Shown here: positions 7,249 through 14,556 of the stretch, in pieces | Position numbering within the stretch: position 1 is the first letter of the stretch | Layout: each line of letters begins with the position of its first letter | Assembly: GCA_009936885.1 (NCBI GenBank) | Contig: JAACDT010000050.1 | Span: 1-16,190, forward strand | DNA from: Alphaproteobacteria bacterium | Lineage (GTDB): Bacteria; Pseudomonadota; Alphaproteobacteria; Puniceispirillales; Puniceispirillaceae | Direction: 5' to 3' | DNA length: 16,190 bases | Made by a program: the position numbers and the translations under genes | Notes under the pieces: generated by a model | Seen by the model: only the letters and a program-made list of their open reading frames with translations | Told to the model about the DNA's origin: nothing | Databases searched by the model: none

Positions 7249-7857
7249 ATGTTTAAAACCGATCAGAGTATGAATATGGTAAAACGAATTTGGTTCTATT
7301 CAGGGATAACACCCCTTAGCCTTATCACTCAAGGTGCATTAGCTGCGGGCGATAGCTCTGGCGGATTGCCACAATTGGATATTACAACATGGCCTTCTCA
7401 GTTATTCTGGCTTGTTGTAACATTTGTTATTGGCTATATCCTTATCTCGTCTCTTGTTGCGCCTTCTATTTCGTCTGTTCTTGAAAATCGCTCTACTAAA
7501 ATCTCCGATGATCTTGAAACAGCAAAAAAAGCTCAGGATAATGCGAAGGAGGTTTATACTTCTTATGAGAAATCCTTAAGCGAAGCTAGGTCACAAGCGG
7601 CTATTGCAGCAGCAAAAGCAATTGAAGAAGCAAAGGCCGAGACAGCTAGTCGTGATGCCGCTATTAATAAAAAGCTAGCTACAAGTGCCAAAAAAGCAGA
7701 AGCACGGCTATCCGAAATGAGAGATGAAGCTCTTTCTTCTTTAGAAGATTTGGCAACAGAAACTTCTCAGAAGATTATAGCAGAACTAACCCCCGTTAAA
7801 GTCACAAAAGCCGTTGTAAAAAAATATGTGGCTGCACATGCGAAACTACAAAGCTAA
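7249..7857 (+). CDS. atpF': ATP synthase Fo subunit b' (AtpF2/AtpG)
   Basis: One of the two peripheral-stalk subunits that link Fo to F1. Having a separate b' next to b is typical of alphaproteobacteria and photosynthetic bacteria. The 202-residue protein has an N-terminal extension (1-35), the b' hallmark GLPQLDITTWPSQLFW (39-54), one membrane helix (about 52-72), then a long Ala/Lys/Glu-rich coiled coil. The start is uncertain: ATGs at 7249, 7270 and 7276 are in frame and none has a clear Shine-Dalgarno; a stop at 7240 rules out anything upstream. The extension, rich in hydrophobic residues and ending in ALAAGD, looks like a cleavable leader seen in some b' proteins. The b gene follows after 12 bases. 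Confidence 0.92.
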   Translation: MFKTDQSMNMVKRIWFYSGITPLSLITQGALAAGDSSGGLPQLDITTWPSQLFWLVVTFVIGYILISSLVAPSISSVLENRSTKISDDLETAKKAQDNAKEVYTSYEKSLSEARSQAAIAAAKAIEEAKAETASRDAAINKKLATSAKKAEARLSEMRDEALSSLEDLATETSQKIIAELTPVKVTKAVVKKYVAAHAKLQS

Positions 7858-7869
7858 TGGAGCAATAAG

Positions 7870-8352
7870 ATGTATTTTGATGAATCAGCTTGGGTTGCAT
7901 TAGGATTTGTTATTTTTATTGCTATTATATGGCGTAAAGCTGGGTCTGCTTTAGCAACGTTGCTAGATAACAGAGCGCAAAAAATCAAAGATGAATTAAG
8001 CGAAGCTGAAAATTTACGAAACGAGGCTGAAGCTGAATTGACAAAATTTAAGGCTTTGCAAGATGAAGCCATAGAAGATGCTAAGCGAATTGTGGCTGAC
8101 GCCCATGTAGCTGCTGACAGAATTCGCCATACAGCGGTTGAAAAAGCAGAAGAGTCTATAAAAAGAAGAGAAGCACAGGCAAAAGCGAAAATCGCTGCTG
8201 CAGAGGCTGCTGTGGTTACTGAACTCAGAACCAAGGCAACCAGCCTTGCTATTTCAGCCAGCAAAGGGCTATTAGCCTCAGAGCTTGATACTGAATTAGG
8301 CGCTTCCATGATAGATAAATCTCTTACTCAGATTGCAGCAACCAAGTTGTAA
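7870..8352 (+). CDS. atpF: ATP synthase Fo subunit b
   Basis: The second peripheral-stalk subunit, 160 residues. A short N-terminus leads into one membrane helix (about 7-22), followed by the conserved LDNRAQKIKDELSEAENLRNEAE stretch beginning at residue 32, and a coiled coil rich in Ala, Glu and Lys. GGAG lies seven bases before the ATG. It is the last gene of the Fo operon; F1 genes (atpHAGDC) are not in the window, in line with the split atp operons of this class. No convincing terminator is seen in the 54 bases before the convergent lipoprotein gene. Confidence 0.95.
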   Translation: MYFDESAWVALGFVIFIAIIWRKAGSALATLLDNRAQKIKDELSEAENLRNEAEAELTKFKALQDEAIEDAKRIVADAHVAADRIRHTAVEKAEESIKRREAQAKAKIAAAEAAVVTELRTKATSLAISASKGLLASELDTELGASMIDKSLTQIAATKL

Positions 8353-8406
8353 AATTGCTTAAACGCTCCTTGCTATCCTGTTTGTTTTTTCAACTCACTT
8401 GCGCCG

Positions 8407-8871
8407 TTATGGTTTCAAAACTTTTGGCGCGAGAGATAATATAACACGGCCGGATTTTTGCATCTGCGTTTTTGGTGTTATAACAGGATAAAGGGTACTC
8501 GTACCTGACGGAAAAGTCATTTTGTAACTTACCGTTTCATAGCTTTCCACCGTATCTTGTGAGTCCAAAATAGCGATTAGCAAGGGTAATTCTAGCTCAA
8601 CCACATTCTCATTTTGGCTTAGACCCCTCACTAACTTCAATCCGATTTTGATTCTCATAGCAACCATATCAGCCTTTTCATTGCATAAAGCTGATACACC
8701 ATTTAACCGTGCTTGTACCTCGCCTCCATCATCAGGGGCGCGCAACGTCACCCTACTTCCTTCTTCAACCGCAGTTACCTTGCTAGAACAGTCACTCCAA
8801 ATAGGTCTAATCGTCTCACACCCTATTAAAAATAATGATAATATAATCACGAAGATAGGCTTGGTTTGCAT
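8407..8871 (-). CDS. Small lipoprotein of unknown function
   Basis: I do not recognise the family. The 154-residue product starts with a short lipoprotein signal peptide: Lys4, a hydrophobic core and the lipobox LIGC (15-18), giving lipidation at Cys18. Glu19 rather than Asp at +2 suggests outer-membrane sorting. After the signal there are two cysteines (Cys28 and one near 63) that might form a disulfide, and the rest reads as alternating polar and hydrophobic residues, likely mostly beta strand. AGGTG lies about seven bases before the ATG. It is convergent with atpF and divergent from ispH, so it is probably transcribed alone. It could be a small envelope-stabilising or assembly lipoprotein, but no function can be assigned. 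Confidence 0.75.
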   Translation of the reverse strand: MQTKPIFVIILSLFLIGCETIRPIWSDCSSKVTAVEEGSRVTLRAPDDGGEVQARLNGVSALCNEKADMVAMRIKIGLKLVRGLSQNENVVELELPLLIAILDSQDTVESYETVSYKMTFPSGTSTLYPVITPKTQMQKSGRVILSLAPKVLKP

Positions 8872-8944
8872 TACATCACCTTTATTTCACATTTTGGACT
8901 GTCTTCAATTGACCTTTGTGACGTTATCGCGCAAATAAAACGTT

Positions 8945-9892
8945 ATGAGAAGTCAAAAAAAAACAATTTTACTCGCTGCGCCCCGTGGTTTTTGTGCTGG
9001 GGTTGAGCGTGCAATTGAAATCGTAGAAACAGCATTGCAGAAGTTTGGCCCTCCTGTCTATGTTAGACACGAGATTGTTCATAATAAATATGTGGTTAAT
9101 TTGCTTGCTCAGAAAGGCGCCATATTTGTGGAGGAGCTTGATGAGGTTCCAGAAGGCGCACCTGTTATTTTTTCAGCTCATGGTGTTTCTAAATCTGTTA
9201 AAGAGCGAGCAGACGCCGCGAATATGATAGCAATTGATGCCACCTGCCCGCTTGTAACTAAAGTCCATAATGAAACCTCACGGCACCATCGCAAGGGCAA
9301 GCACACCCTTCTAATCGGACATGCTGGTCACCCTGAGGTTGAGGGAACGATGGGGCAGGTTCCAGAAGGCGCAATGAGCCTTGTTGAAACAGCAGAACAA
9401 GCATTGAATGTTCAACCTCCATTATCTAACGGGCTCGCATTTGCCACACAAACCACATTATCAGTTGATGACACATCGCAGATAATCTCTATTCTTCAGC
9501 ACCGGTTTCCAGAGATTACGGGACCGAGTGGTGAGGATATTTGTTATGCTACTACAAACCGGCAAAACGCTGTTAAAAAGCTTGCTCCACAAGCAGAGTA
9601 TTTTATTATCGTTGGGGCAGATAACTCGTCAAACTCAAAAAGGCTTGTTGAAGTAGCCCTGAAATTTGGTGCCGACGGGGCCGTTCTTATTCCCGATGCG
9701 GCATCACTTGATTTAGATATTCTGCGTGATGTTTCGGTTATTGGTATTTCGTCTGGTGCGTCAGTGCCTGATATATTAGTAGATGAAGTGATTGAAAAAT
9801 TACAGAAAGAATTTGATATTTCAGTTAAAACAGAAGGTTCAGCACGAGAAGACATGGTGTTTAACCTGCCTCCTATATTGAAAAAAAGATAA
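8945..9892 (+). CDS. ispH: 4-hydroxy-3-methylbut-2-enyl diphosphate reductase IspH
   Basis: IspH makes IPP and DMAPP from HMBPP in the last step of the MEP isoprenoid pathway, using a [4Fe-4S] cluster. The three cluster cysteines are visible as Cys17 (PRGFCAGV), Cys101 (DATCPLV) and Cys200 (EDICYATTNRQ). Substrate-site residues include His44 (RHEIVHN), and His129 and Glu131 or neighbours in GHPEVEGTMGQ (128-138). At 315 residues the length is normal. No Shine-Dalgarno precedes the ATG; translation may begin on a very short or absent leader. It opens an operon with thrB (5-base gap) and rnhA, an order shared by many alphaproteobacteria. Confidence 0.97.
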   Translation: MRSQKKTILLAAPRGFCAGVERAIEIVETALQKFGPPVYVRHEIVHNKYVVNLLAQKGAIFVEELDEVPEGAPVIFSAHGVSKSVKERADAANMIAIDATCPLVTKVHNETSRHHRKGKHTLLIGHAGHPEVEGTMGQVPEGAMSLVETAEQALNVQPPLSNGLAFATQTTLSVDDTSQIISILQHRFPEITGPSGEDICYATTNRQNAVKKLAPQAEYFIIVGADNSSNSKRLVEVALKFGADGAVLIPDAASLDLDILRDVSVIGISSGASVPDILVDEVIEKLQKEFDISVKTEGSAREDMVFNLPPILKKR

Positions 9893-9897
9893 TATTA

Positions 9898-10857
9898 ATG
9901 GCTGTATATACCCCCGTTTCTGATCAAGAACTCTCAGATTTCCTGCAAAATTACGATATTGGCGACGTAATAAGCTTGACTGAGATCACAGAAGGTGTTG
10001 AGAATTCAAACTTTATCTTGAAAACTAGACTAGACAGCTATATTCTCACCCTTTACGAGAAGAGAGTAAGCGCAGACGATTTGCCTTTTTTTATGAAACT
10101 CATTAGTGAGCTATATAACCGTGATATTAGCTGCCCAAAGCCGATAAAAAACAAACATGGCGATATAATCAATAAATGTGCTGGAAAATACGCGACTATC
10201 GTATCTTTTCTTAACGGTGAGACAGCACAATTTACAAATTTAGAGAGATGCTCTCAAATAGGCGTTATGCTGGCAAGACTTCATTTAGCAGGCGCCATGA
10301 TCCCTCTTAGGAGAGATAATCCCCTAGGACCTGGAAGTTGGCTGGCAATACTTAAAGACACCAACGATATTAATACAAATTTAGCAAAAACCCTTAACCG
10401 CAAGGCAATTAAGCAGATAAGCCATATTATCTCTAGCTGGCCGACCTCACTTCCGAGCGGTGTAATACATGGCGATTTATTCCCTAATAATGCCATGTTT
10501 ATCGGGGATACCCTTACTGGTATTATTGATTTCTATTTTGCCTGCACTGGGTTTTTTGCCTATGACCTTGCGATTTGCCTGAATAGCTGGTGCTTTGAGA
10601 GTGATGGACGTTTTAATTCTGAAAAAGCAATAAGGCTGATTTCTAGCTACCAAACAATACGGAAGTTGACACAAGATGAGATAGATGCGCTACCGATTTT
10701 ATCTCAAGGGGCAGCTGCTCGATTTTTTGCAACACGCTATTATGACTGGCACCACACACCAAAAGACGCTCACGTTCAAAGACATGACCCAATGGAATAT
10801 TGGAATAAGATTACCTTTCTTAAATCCAATGCCAATTTGGGTTTATATGGATTCTAA
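9898..10857 (+). CDS. thrB: Homoserine kinase, ThrB2 (aminoglycoside-phosphotransferase-like) type
   Basis: Phosphorylates homoserine for threonine synthesis, feeding threonine synthase (thrC, encoded at 14557-15960 in a separate transcript). The fold is the APH/choline-kinase type rather than the GHMP type of E. coli. Seen: the nucleotide loop EGVENSNF (32-39), the catalytic loop HGDLFPNN (191-198) with Asp193 and Asn197, the metal motif IIDFYFAC (209-216) with Asp211, and the C-terminal FFATRYYDW typical of ThrB2. Length 319 is normal. The ribosome site is weak (AAAGAT). It sits five bases after ispH and two before rnhA, so translational coupling is likely. Confidence 0.93.
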   Translation: MAVYTPVSDQELSDFLQNYDIGDVISLTEITEGVENSNFILKTRLDSYILTLYEKRVSADDLPFFMKLISELYNRDISCPKPIKNKHGDIINKCAGKYATIVSFLNGETAQFTNLERCSQIGVMLARLHLAGAMIPLRRDNPLGPGSWLAILKDTNDINTNLAKTLNRKAIKQISHIISSWPTSLPSGVIHGDLFPNNAMFIGDTLTGIIDFYFACTGFFAYDLAICLNSWCFESDGRFNSEKAIRLISSYQTIRKLTQDEIDALPILSQGAAARFFATRYYDWHHTPKDAHVQRHDPMEYWNKITFLKSNANLGLYGF

Positions 10858-10859
10858 TT

Positions 10860-11312
10860 ATGAGCGTAAAAACATTCTTATATACTGACGGGGCGTGTTT
10901 GGGGAATCCTGGTGCTGGCGGCTGGGCATGCATTCTATGCTATGACGATCACAAAAAGATATTATCTGGAAGCGAGGCAGACACAACAAATAACAGAATG
11001 GAGCTAACGGCTGTTATTATGGGCTTATCAGCTTTAAAAAGGCCCGTTGATATTACTGTTGTAACAGATAGCAGATATGTAATGGACGGCATTACCAAAT
11101 GGATTGCTAACTGGAAAAAAAATCACTGGCAAACCGCTGCAAAGAGTGATGTAAAAAATAAGGATCTTTGGCTATTGCTAGATGCGCTTTGTCATAAGCA
11201 TCAGGTAAGCTGGGAATGGATAAAGGGCCATTCTGGTCACGCTGAAAATGAAGAATGTGACCAGATATCGCAGGCAGAAGCACAAAAAATACAGATAGAA
11301 AACACCCGCTAG
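10860..11312 (+). CDS. rnhA: Ribonuclease HI
   Basis: Cleaves RNA in RNA-DNA hybrids such as R-loops and primers. All catalytic residues fall at the same numbers as in the E. coli enzyme: Asp10 (YTDGAC), Glu48 (RMEL), Asp70 (TDSRYV), His124 (KGHSGH) and Asp134 (EECD). The basic substrate handle WIANWKKNHW (81-90) is also present. The protein has 150 residues. The last part after Asp134 departs from the common CDELAR pattern but keeps the active site. The start lies two bases after the thrB stop; GGAT seven bases upstream is a fair site. Its stop codon overlaps that of the convergent peroxiredoxin gene. Confidence 0.96.
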   Translation: MSVKTFLYTDGACLGNPGAGGWACILCYDDHKKILSGSEADTTNNRMELTAVIMGLSALKRPVDITVVTDSRYVMDGITKWIANWKKNHWQTAAKSDVKNKDLWLLLDALCHKHQVSWEWIKGHSGHAENEECDQISQAEAQKIQIENTR

Positions 11313-11794
11313 CCAGAAACTATTGCGAGCAGCGATTCAGCATCCGAAACTTCAAACGCTTTTGGCGCTTCTTTAAAGAAATGTGTAATTACGCCATCTT
11401 CTATAATGAGCGCGCTTCTTGAAGCTCTAATACCAAGAACAGGCCCCATATCGGTTGTTAATCCAAGCTCATCAGAGAATACAGCTCTACTATCCGCCAG
11501 TAAATCTATCAGACCATCTGCCTGTTTTTGTTCTGCCCATGCAAACATAACATGCGCATCATTAACAGCAAGACAGGCAATAGCGTCAATCCCGGCAGAT
11601 TTAAACTTATCATAATGTTTTACATATCCTGGCAGATGCTTCTCAGAACAGGTTGCTGTGAATGCACCCGGAACAGAAAATACAATGATTTTACGACCTT
11701 CAAAATAGGCTTGTGTATCTATCACATCAAGCCCTTCAGATGTTTTAGTCGTTACTTCAAGCTTGGGGATTGCACTTCCAGTTGTTAATGCCAT
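11309..11794 (-). CDS. Peroxiredoxin of the Prx5 type (one-cysteine)
   Basis: Reduces hydrogen peroxide and alkyl hydroperoxides. The 161-residue protein has the Prx5 signature VPGAFTATCSEKHLPGY (41-57) with the peroxidatic Cys49 and the conserved Thr46. Cys74 is the only other cysteine and lies in the core, not at the position of the resolving cysteine of mammalian PRDX5, so regeneration by an outside thiol (glutathione/glutaredoxin) is likely. There is no signal peptide, so it acts in the cytoplasm. AAGGAA lies about nine bases before the ATG. It follows the DsbD-like gene by 37 bases on the same strand, so the two are probably co-transcribed. Confidence 0.9.
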   Translation of the reverse strand: MALTTGSAIPKLEVTTKTSEGLDVIDTQAYFEGRKIIVFSVPGAFTATCSEKHLPGYVKHYDKFKSAGIDAIACLAVNDAHVMFAWAEQKQADGLIDLLADSRAVFSDELGLTTDMGPVLGIRASRSALIIEDGVITHFFKEAPKAFEVSDAESLLAIVSG

Positions 11795-11831
11795 TGACTA
11801 TCGTTCCTTTTATTTATTTTAAATTACTAAC

Positions 11832-13766
11832 TTATTTTAAACTTGCAACTTGTATCGCGGCTAATAACCGCTCGGCTATTAAGATTTCAGGCAGTATTAT
11901 GGGTGTTTCTAGCCGAGGCGAAAATATGATGTCAAATGGTATTCCAAATCTTCCATTCATAGCCAGAAATTCTGCTATTTCATCATTAGGTCTGGTCCAG
12001 TCTGCCTGAAATAACGTAAATTCTGCGTTTTCGAATGCCTTATTTATAGTGTCCAATTCCAGAACAGAGATTTTATTCACTTTACAGGTTATGCACCAAT
12101 CAGCTGTAACATCCACAAAAACAGGACTATTAGTTGCAATAGCCGATTCCATTGCGGCCATCGACCATGGCTCATAATTATTCAGTGACGGTGTTTGAGC
12201 GCTGGTGCGCCAACCAACCAGATTAGCAAAAACCCATAAAATCCAGATTAGCGTTCCAATTAACAGAATTGCTGATATCTGTTTAATTCTAACCATCCAG
12301 CGACCCGGGGTCGGCAAAAAGCTTGTAAGCGAGGGCATTGCTGCAAATAGTAGCCAGGGTAAAGCAAGCCCTACCCCCATTACAAAAAGAACACTGACAA
12401 GTATCGTGTTAGAGCCTGACAAAGCAAATGCAGAGGCAGTGCCTACAAATGGCGCTGAACACGGCGTAGCAAGGATAGTAGCAAGCATCCCTGATAAGAA
12501 ATCATAGCGATAGCCAGAATTTTTTGCCACAGGGGCTGAGAGAATGGCCGCAAACTTAGGTATCGGCAAATAAAAAAAATCAAATAGCATTGCAATGAAC
12601 ACAACAAGCACAACCGAAATAAACCCTAGAAATATCGGACTTTGAAACTGAATTCCCCATCCAATTTGATGCCCGGCGCTTCTTATGAGTATCAGCCCCA
12701 AAGCCAGCATTATAAAACTAGATAAAATTCCAAACGCGGTAGCAAGGAAATGTGCGCGCACCTGATAAAATGACTTACGCTCCATTCCCAGAAAAGACCC
12801 TACTTTAAGAGATAAAATAGGTAAAATACACGGCATGAAATTAAGAATAAATCCACCGATAAAGCTGGTGAGTAATATCACCATAAACCCTGGCCAGAAC
12901 GCAGCTACTGCTGTGTTGGTATTACTGATTTTGCTGAGGCTGGGGACATTAATTTCTTTATTCTGTTCTTTAGAGACTATCGTTAATATTAAGTCTTGTC
13001 CTACTAATGCGCCTGCATCCTGCGCACTATTTATAGTAATTTCAGCAACCATTATATCGTTTGGTTTATCTTTTATAACGGGCTTGGAAAAGCTATAACC
13101 AGTAAGTTTGGTCTCAATAAAAACATCTTTTAATGTTTGATCTGGGGCTAAAAGCTCAATCAAAATCTTTCTATCTTCAGGCATTAAACCGATTGATTTC
13201 ATATCGATATCTGGGCCAGTTACGAATGTTGGCACTTGTGCTTTAGCATAGGCTATTTCCTGTGCAAAAACGGATGGGGGTGCCATCCCGTTTGGCAGAA
13301 ACAAGCTTAGTGGACCTGAGATTGGCACACATAAGTCTGAGCATACCAATGCATTTAGCTCGCCTGTAAATGTAAAATCTGCCCGTAGATCAATTTTTGT
13401 GTCGTCACGTTTAATTGAAATTGGCAGAAGCACTCTGCCTGAATACCCAAATGTATCGATACCGAACAATGAAAACCGTTCAGGCAATGGCCAGAAACGA
13501 GTAATTTCGTGTTTTGGATTATCTGATTTGAGTTCAGGTGGCAGTCCTGCATCCCCTGGGCTTCGCCAGTAAACCTTCCATTCCGGTTTTAATTGAAATT
13601 CTAATGCAGCTGGAATTTCTGTTAAGCTACCCGTTGCTTGTGCGCCGCTAATGAGCCTAACTTTAGCGTATTTGCTTTCAAGCCACGGGCCTTGGGCGGC
13701 CTGCAACGAGTTAACCCCACTAAATATTAAGCAAAATAGAATAAAAATAATCTGTATCATATCCAT
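11832..13766 (-). CDS. DsbD/ScsB-like membrane thiol:disulfide reductase
   Basis: Carries reducing power from cytoplasmic thioredoxin across the inner membrane to periplasmic thiols. The 644-residue protein has a signal peptide (about 1-24), an N-terminal periplasmic domain with CSDLC (Cys142, Cys146) followed by Pro148, a membrane domain (about 290-520, roughly eight helices) with Cys313 in NFMPCILP and Cys436 in ATPCSAPF, and a C-terminal thioredoxin-like domain with ADWCITC (Cys558, Cys561) and cis-Pro610. The three cysteine pairs are complete. The N-domain, with CxxxC and a large beta-rich region, looks like ScsB rather than classical DsbD. Starts at 13766 or 13760 are both possible; neither has a Shine-Dalgarno. 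Likely substrates are not encoded here, though dsbA is in the window. Confidence 0.9.
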   Translation of the reverse strand: MDMIQIIFILFCLIFSGVNSLQAAQGPWLESKYAKVRLISGAQATGSLTEIPAALEFQLKPEWKVYWRSPGDAGLPPELKSDNPKHEITRFWPLPERFSLFGIDTFGYSGRVLLPISIKRDDTKIDLRADFTFTGELNALVCSDLCVPISGPLSLFLPNGMAPPSVFAQEIAYAKAQVPTFVTGPDIDMKSIGLMPEDRKILIELLAPDQTLKDVFIETKLTGYSFSKPVIKDKPNDIMVAEITINSAQDAGALVGQDLILTIVSKEQNKEINVPSLSKISNTNTAVAAFWPGFMVILLTSFIGGFILNFMPCILPILSLKVGSFLGMERKSFYQVRAHFLATAFGILSSFIMLALGLILIRSAGHQIGWGIQFQSPIFLGFISVVLVVFIAMLFDFFYLPIPKFAAILSAPVAKNSGYRYDFLSGMLATILATPCSAPFVGTASAFALSGSNTILVSVLFVMGVGLALPWLLFAAMPSLTSFLPTPGRWMVRIKQISAILLIGTLIWILWVFANLVGWRTSAQTPSLNNYEPWSMAAMESAIATNSPVFVDVTADWCITCKVNKISVLELDTINKAFENAEFTLFQADWTRPNDEIAEFLAMNGRFGIPFDIIFSPRLETPIILPEILIAERLLAAIQVASLK

Positions 13767-13769
13767 AGA

Positions 13770-13798
13770 TACATAGGCTCAATAAGCAAATTTGTCAG
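13770..13798 (-). promoter_or_regulatory. Weak candidate promoter of the DsbD-like gene
   Basis: On the minus strand CTGACA (13798-13793) is followed after 17 bases by TATGTA (13775-13770). The -35 is good and the -10 poor. Transcription from here would begin at or just before the start codon, which would make the second ATG (13760-13758) the more natural leaderless start. Confidence 0.25.
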
Positions 13799-13820
13799 CC
13801 TTCTATGAAAAAATTTGTAG

Positions 13821-13877
13821 ATTTTTTAGCCAAACCTGATTTTTTTTAATCAAACCTAATTTTTTTTAGGCAAAAAG
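13821..13877. repeat. Three imperfect T-tract repeats between dsbD-like and yqgE genes
   Basis: Three copies of a roughly 19-base unit, ATTTTTTTTAATCAAACCT in its middle form, begin at 13821, 13839 and 13859. Each has a T6-T8 tract followed by CAAA. Spacing is 18 and 20 bases, close to two helical turns, so the T-tracts would bend DNA in roughly the same direction. The third copy runs into a hairpin, GGCAAA (13869-13874) / TTTGCC (13879-13884). Confidence 0.55.
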
Positions 13878-13879
13878 GT

Positions 13880-13907
13880 TTGCCCGAATAGACAAGTTAG
13901 CTAATAT
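13880..13907 (+). promoter_or_regulatory. Candidate promoter of yqgE
   Basis: TTGCCC (13880-13885) and TAATAT (13902-13907) are 16 bases apart, just after the T-tract repeats that could act as an UP-like or bending element. Transcription would start within a few bases of the ATG at 13915, so the message may be leaderless. Confidence 0.35.
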
Positions 13908-13914
13908 TATTCCC

Positions 13915-14496
13915 ATGAATGATGAAAAAGCTTCGCTTCTATTTACAGAACTTGTTGGACATTTTCTTGTGGCAACTCCGCAGATGAATGACCCACAATT
14001 TCATCAGGCTGTCATTTTTATGTGCAAACATGACAAACAGACGGGAATGGGGTTAGTCTTAAATAAACCAAAACAAAATTTCACCTTCTCAAAGCTTACC
14101 GAGAAGCTGAGTTTTATAAAACCCCGATTTGAACAAAATAGAATCATCTATACAGGCGGGCCTGTTGAAGATAGGCGCGGATATATTTTACATTCTGATG
14201 AGCATTTAATGCCGGATTCTGTAAAAATCACCGATGAAATTGCGTTATCGATGCAAGTTGACATGCTATCTGAAATTGCCAATGGTATTGGCCCTGCCCG
14301 GTTTAAAATTTTGCTTGGATATACTGGCTGGGCTGCTGGACAATTAGAAGAAGAATTACGCCAGAATATGTGGATTCATGTGCCAGCCTCGCCAGAGATG
14401 ATTTTCACAGATGATGTGAGCTCTATTTGGGAAAAGGCACTTGGTTATTGTGGCTTTAATGCTAGTAATCTGTCGCCGCAATCTGGCTGGGCATAA
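13915..14496 (+). CDS. yqgE: YqgE/AlgH family protein (UPF0301)
   Basis: A 193-residue member of the conserved AlgH/YqgE family, which has no settled biochemical role; some members were linked to alginate regulation or redox signalling. The family blocks are all visible: GHFLVATPQMNDPQF (15-29), VIFMCKHD (33-40), MGLVLNKP (45-52), YTGGPVEDRRGYILHS (79-94) and the GYTGWAAGQLEEELRQNMW block in the second half. The protein is full length and probably cytosolic. There is no Shine-Dalgarno before the ATG. It diverges from the DsbD-like gene and converges with thrC; the shared spacer with the redox gene may be chance. Confidence 0.93.
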   Translation: MNDEKASLLFTELVGHFLVATPQMNDPQFHQAVIFMCKHDKQTGMGLVLNKPKQNFTFSKLTEKLSFIKPRFEQNRIIYTGGPVEDRRGYILHSDEHLMPDSVKITDEIALSMQVDMLSEIANGIGPARFKILLGYTGWAAGQLEEELRQNMWIHVPASPEMIFTDDVSSIWEKALGYCGFNASNLSPQSGWA

Positions 14497-14556
14497 TAAA
14501 AAATAGCCAAGACGCTAATTCTGATACGCATGAAACCCTCTTAAATATAAAGGTGT

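Noticed and set aside
8648..8938. A 96-codon plus-strand frame opposite the lipoprotein gene
   Set aside because: It is antisense to a gene with a clear signal peptide and ribosome site, shows no domain-like pattern, and lacks a start signal.
11770..13098. Plus-strand frames opposite the DsbD-like gene
   Set aside because: All lie antisense to a gene with complete cysteine motifs and show no recognisable protein features.
13821..13877. The three repeats as a small CRISPR array
   Set aside because: The units are about 19 bases, imperfect, contiguous and T-rich with no unique spacers, and no cas gene is near.
13869..13884. Hairpin GGCAAA/TTTGCC as a terminator
   Set aside because: On neither strand is the stem followed by a T-run; on the plus strand the T-tract lies upstream of it, and both flanking genes start, rather than end, here.
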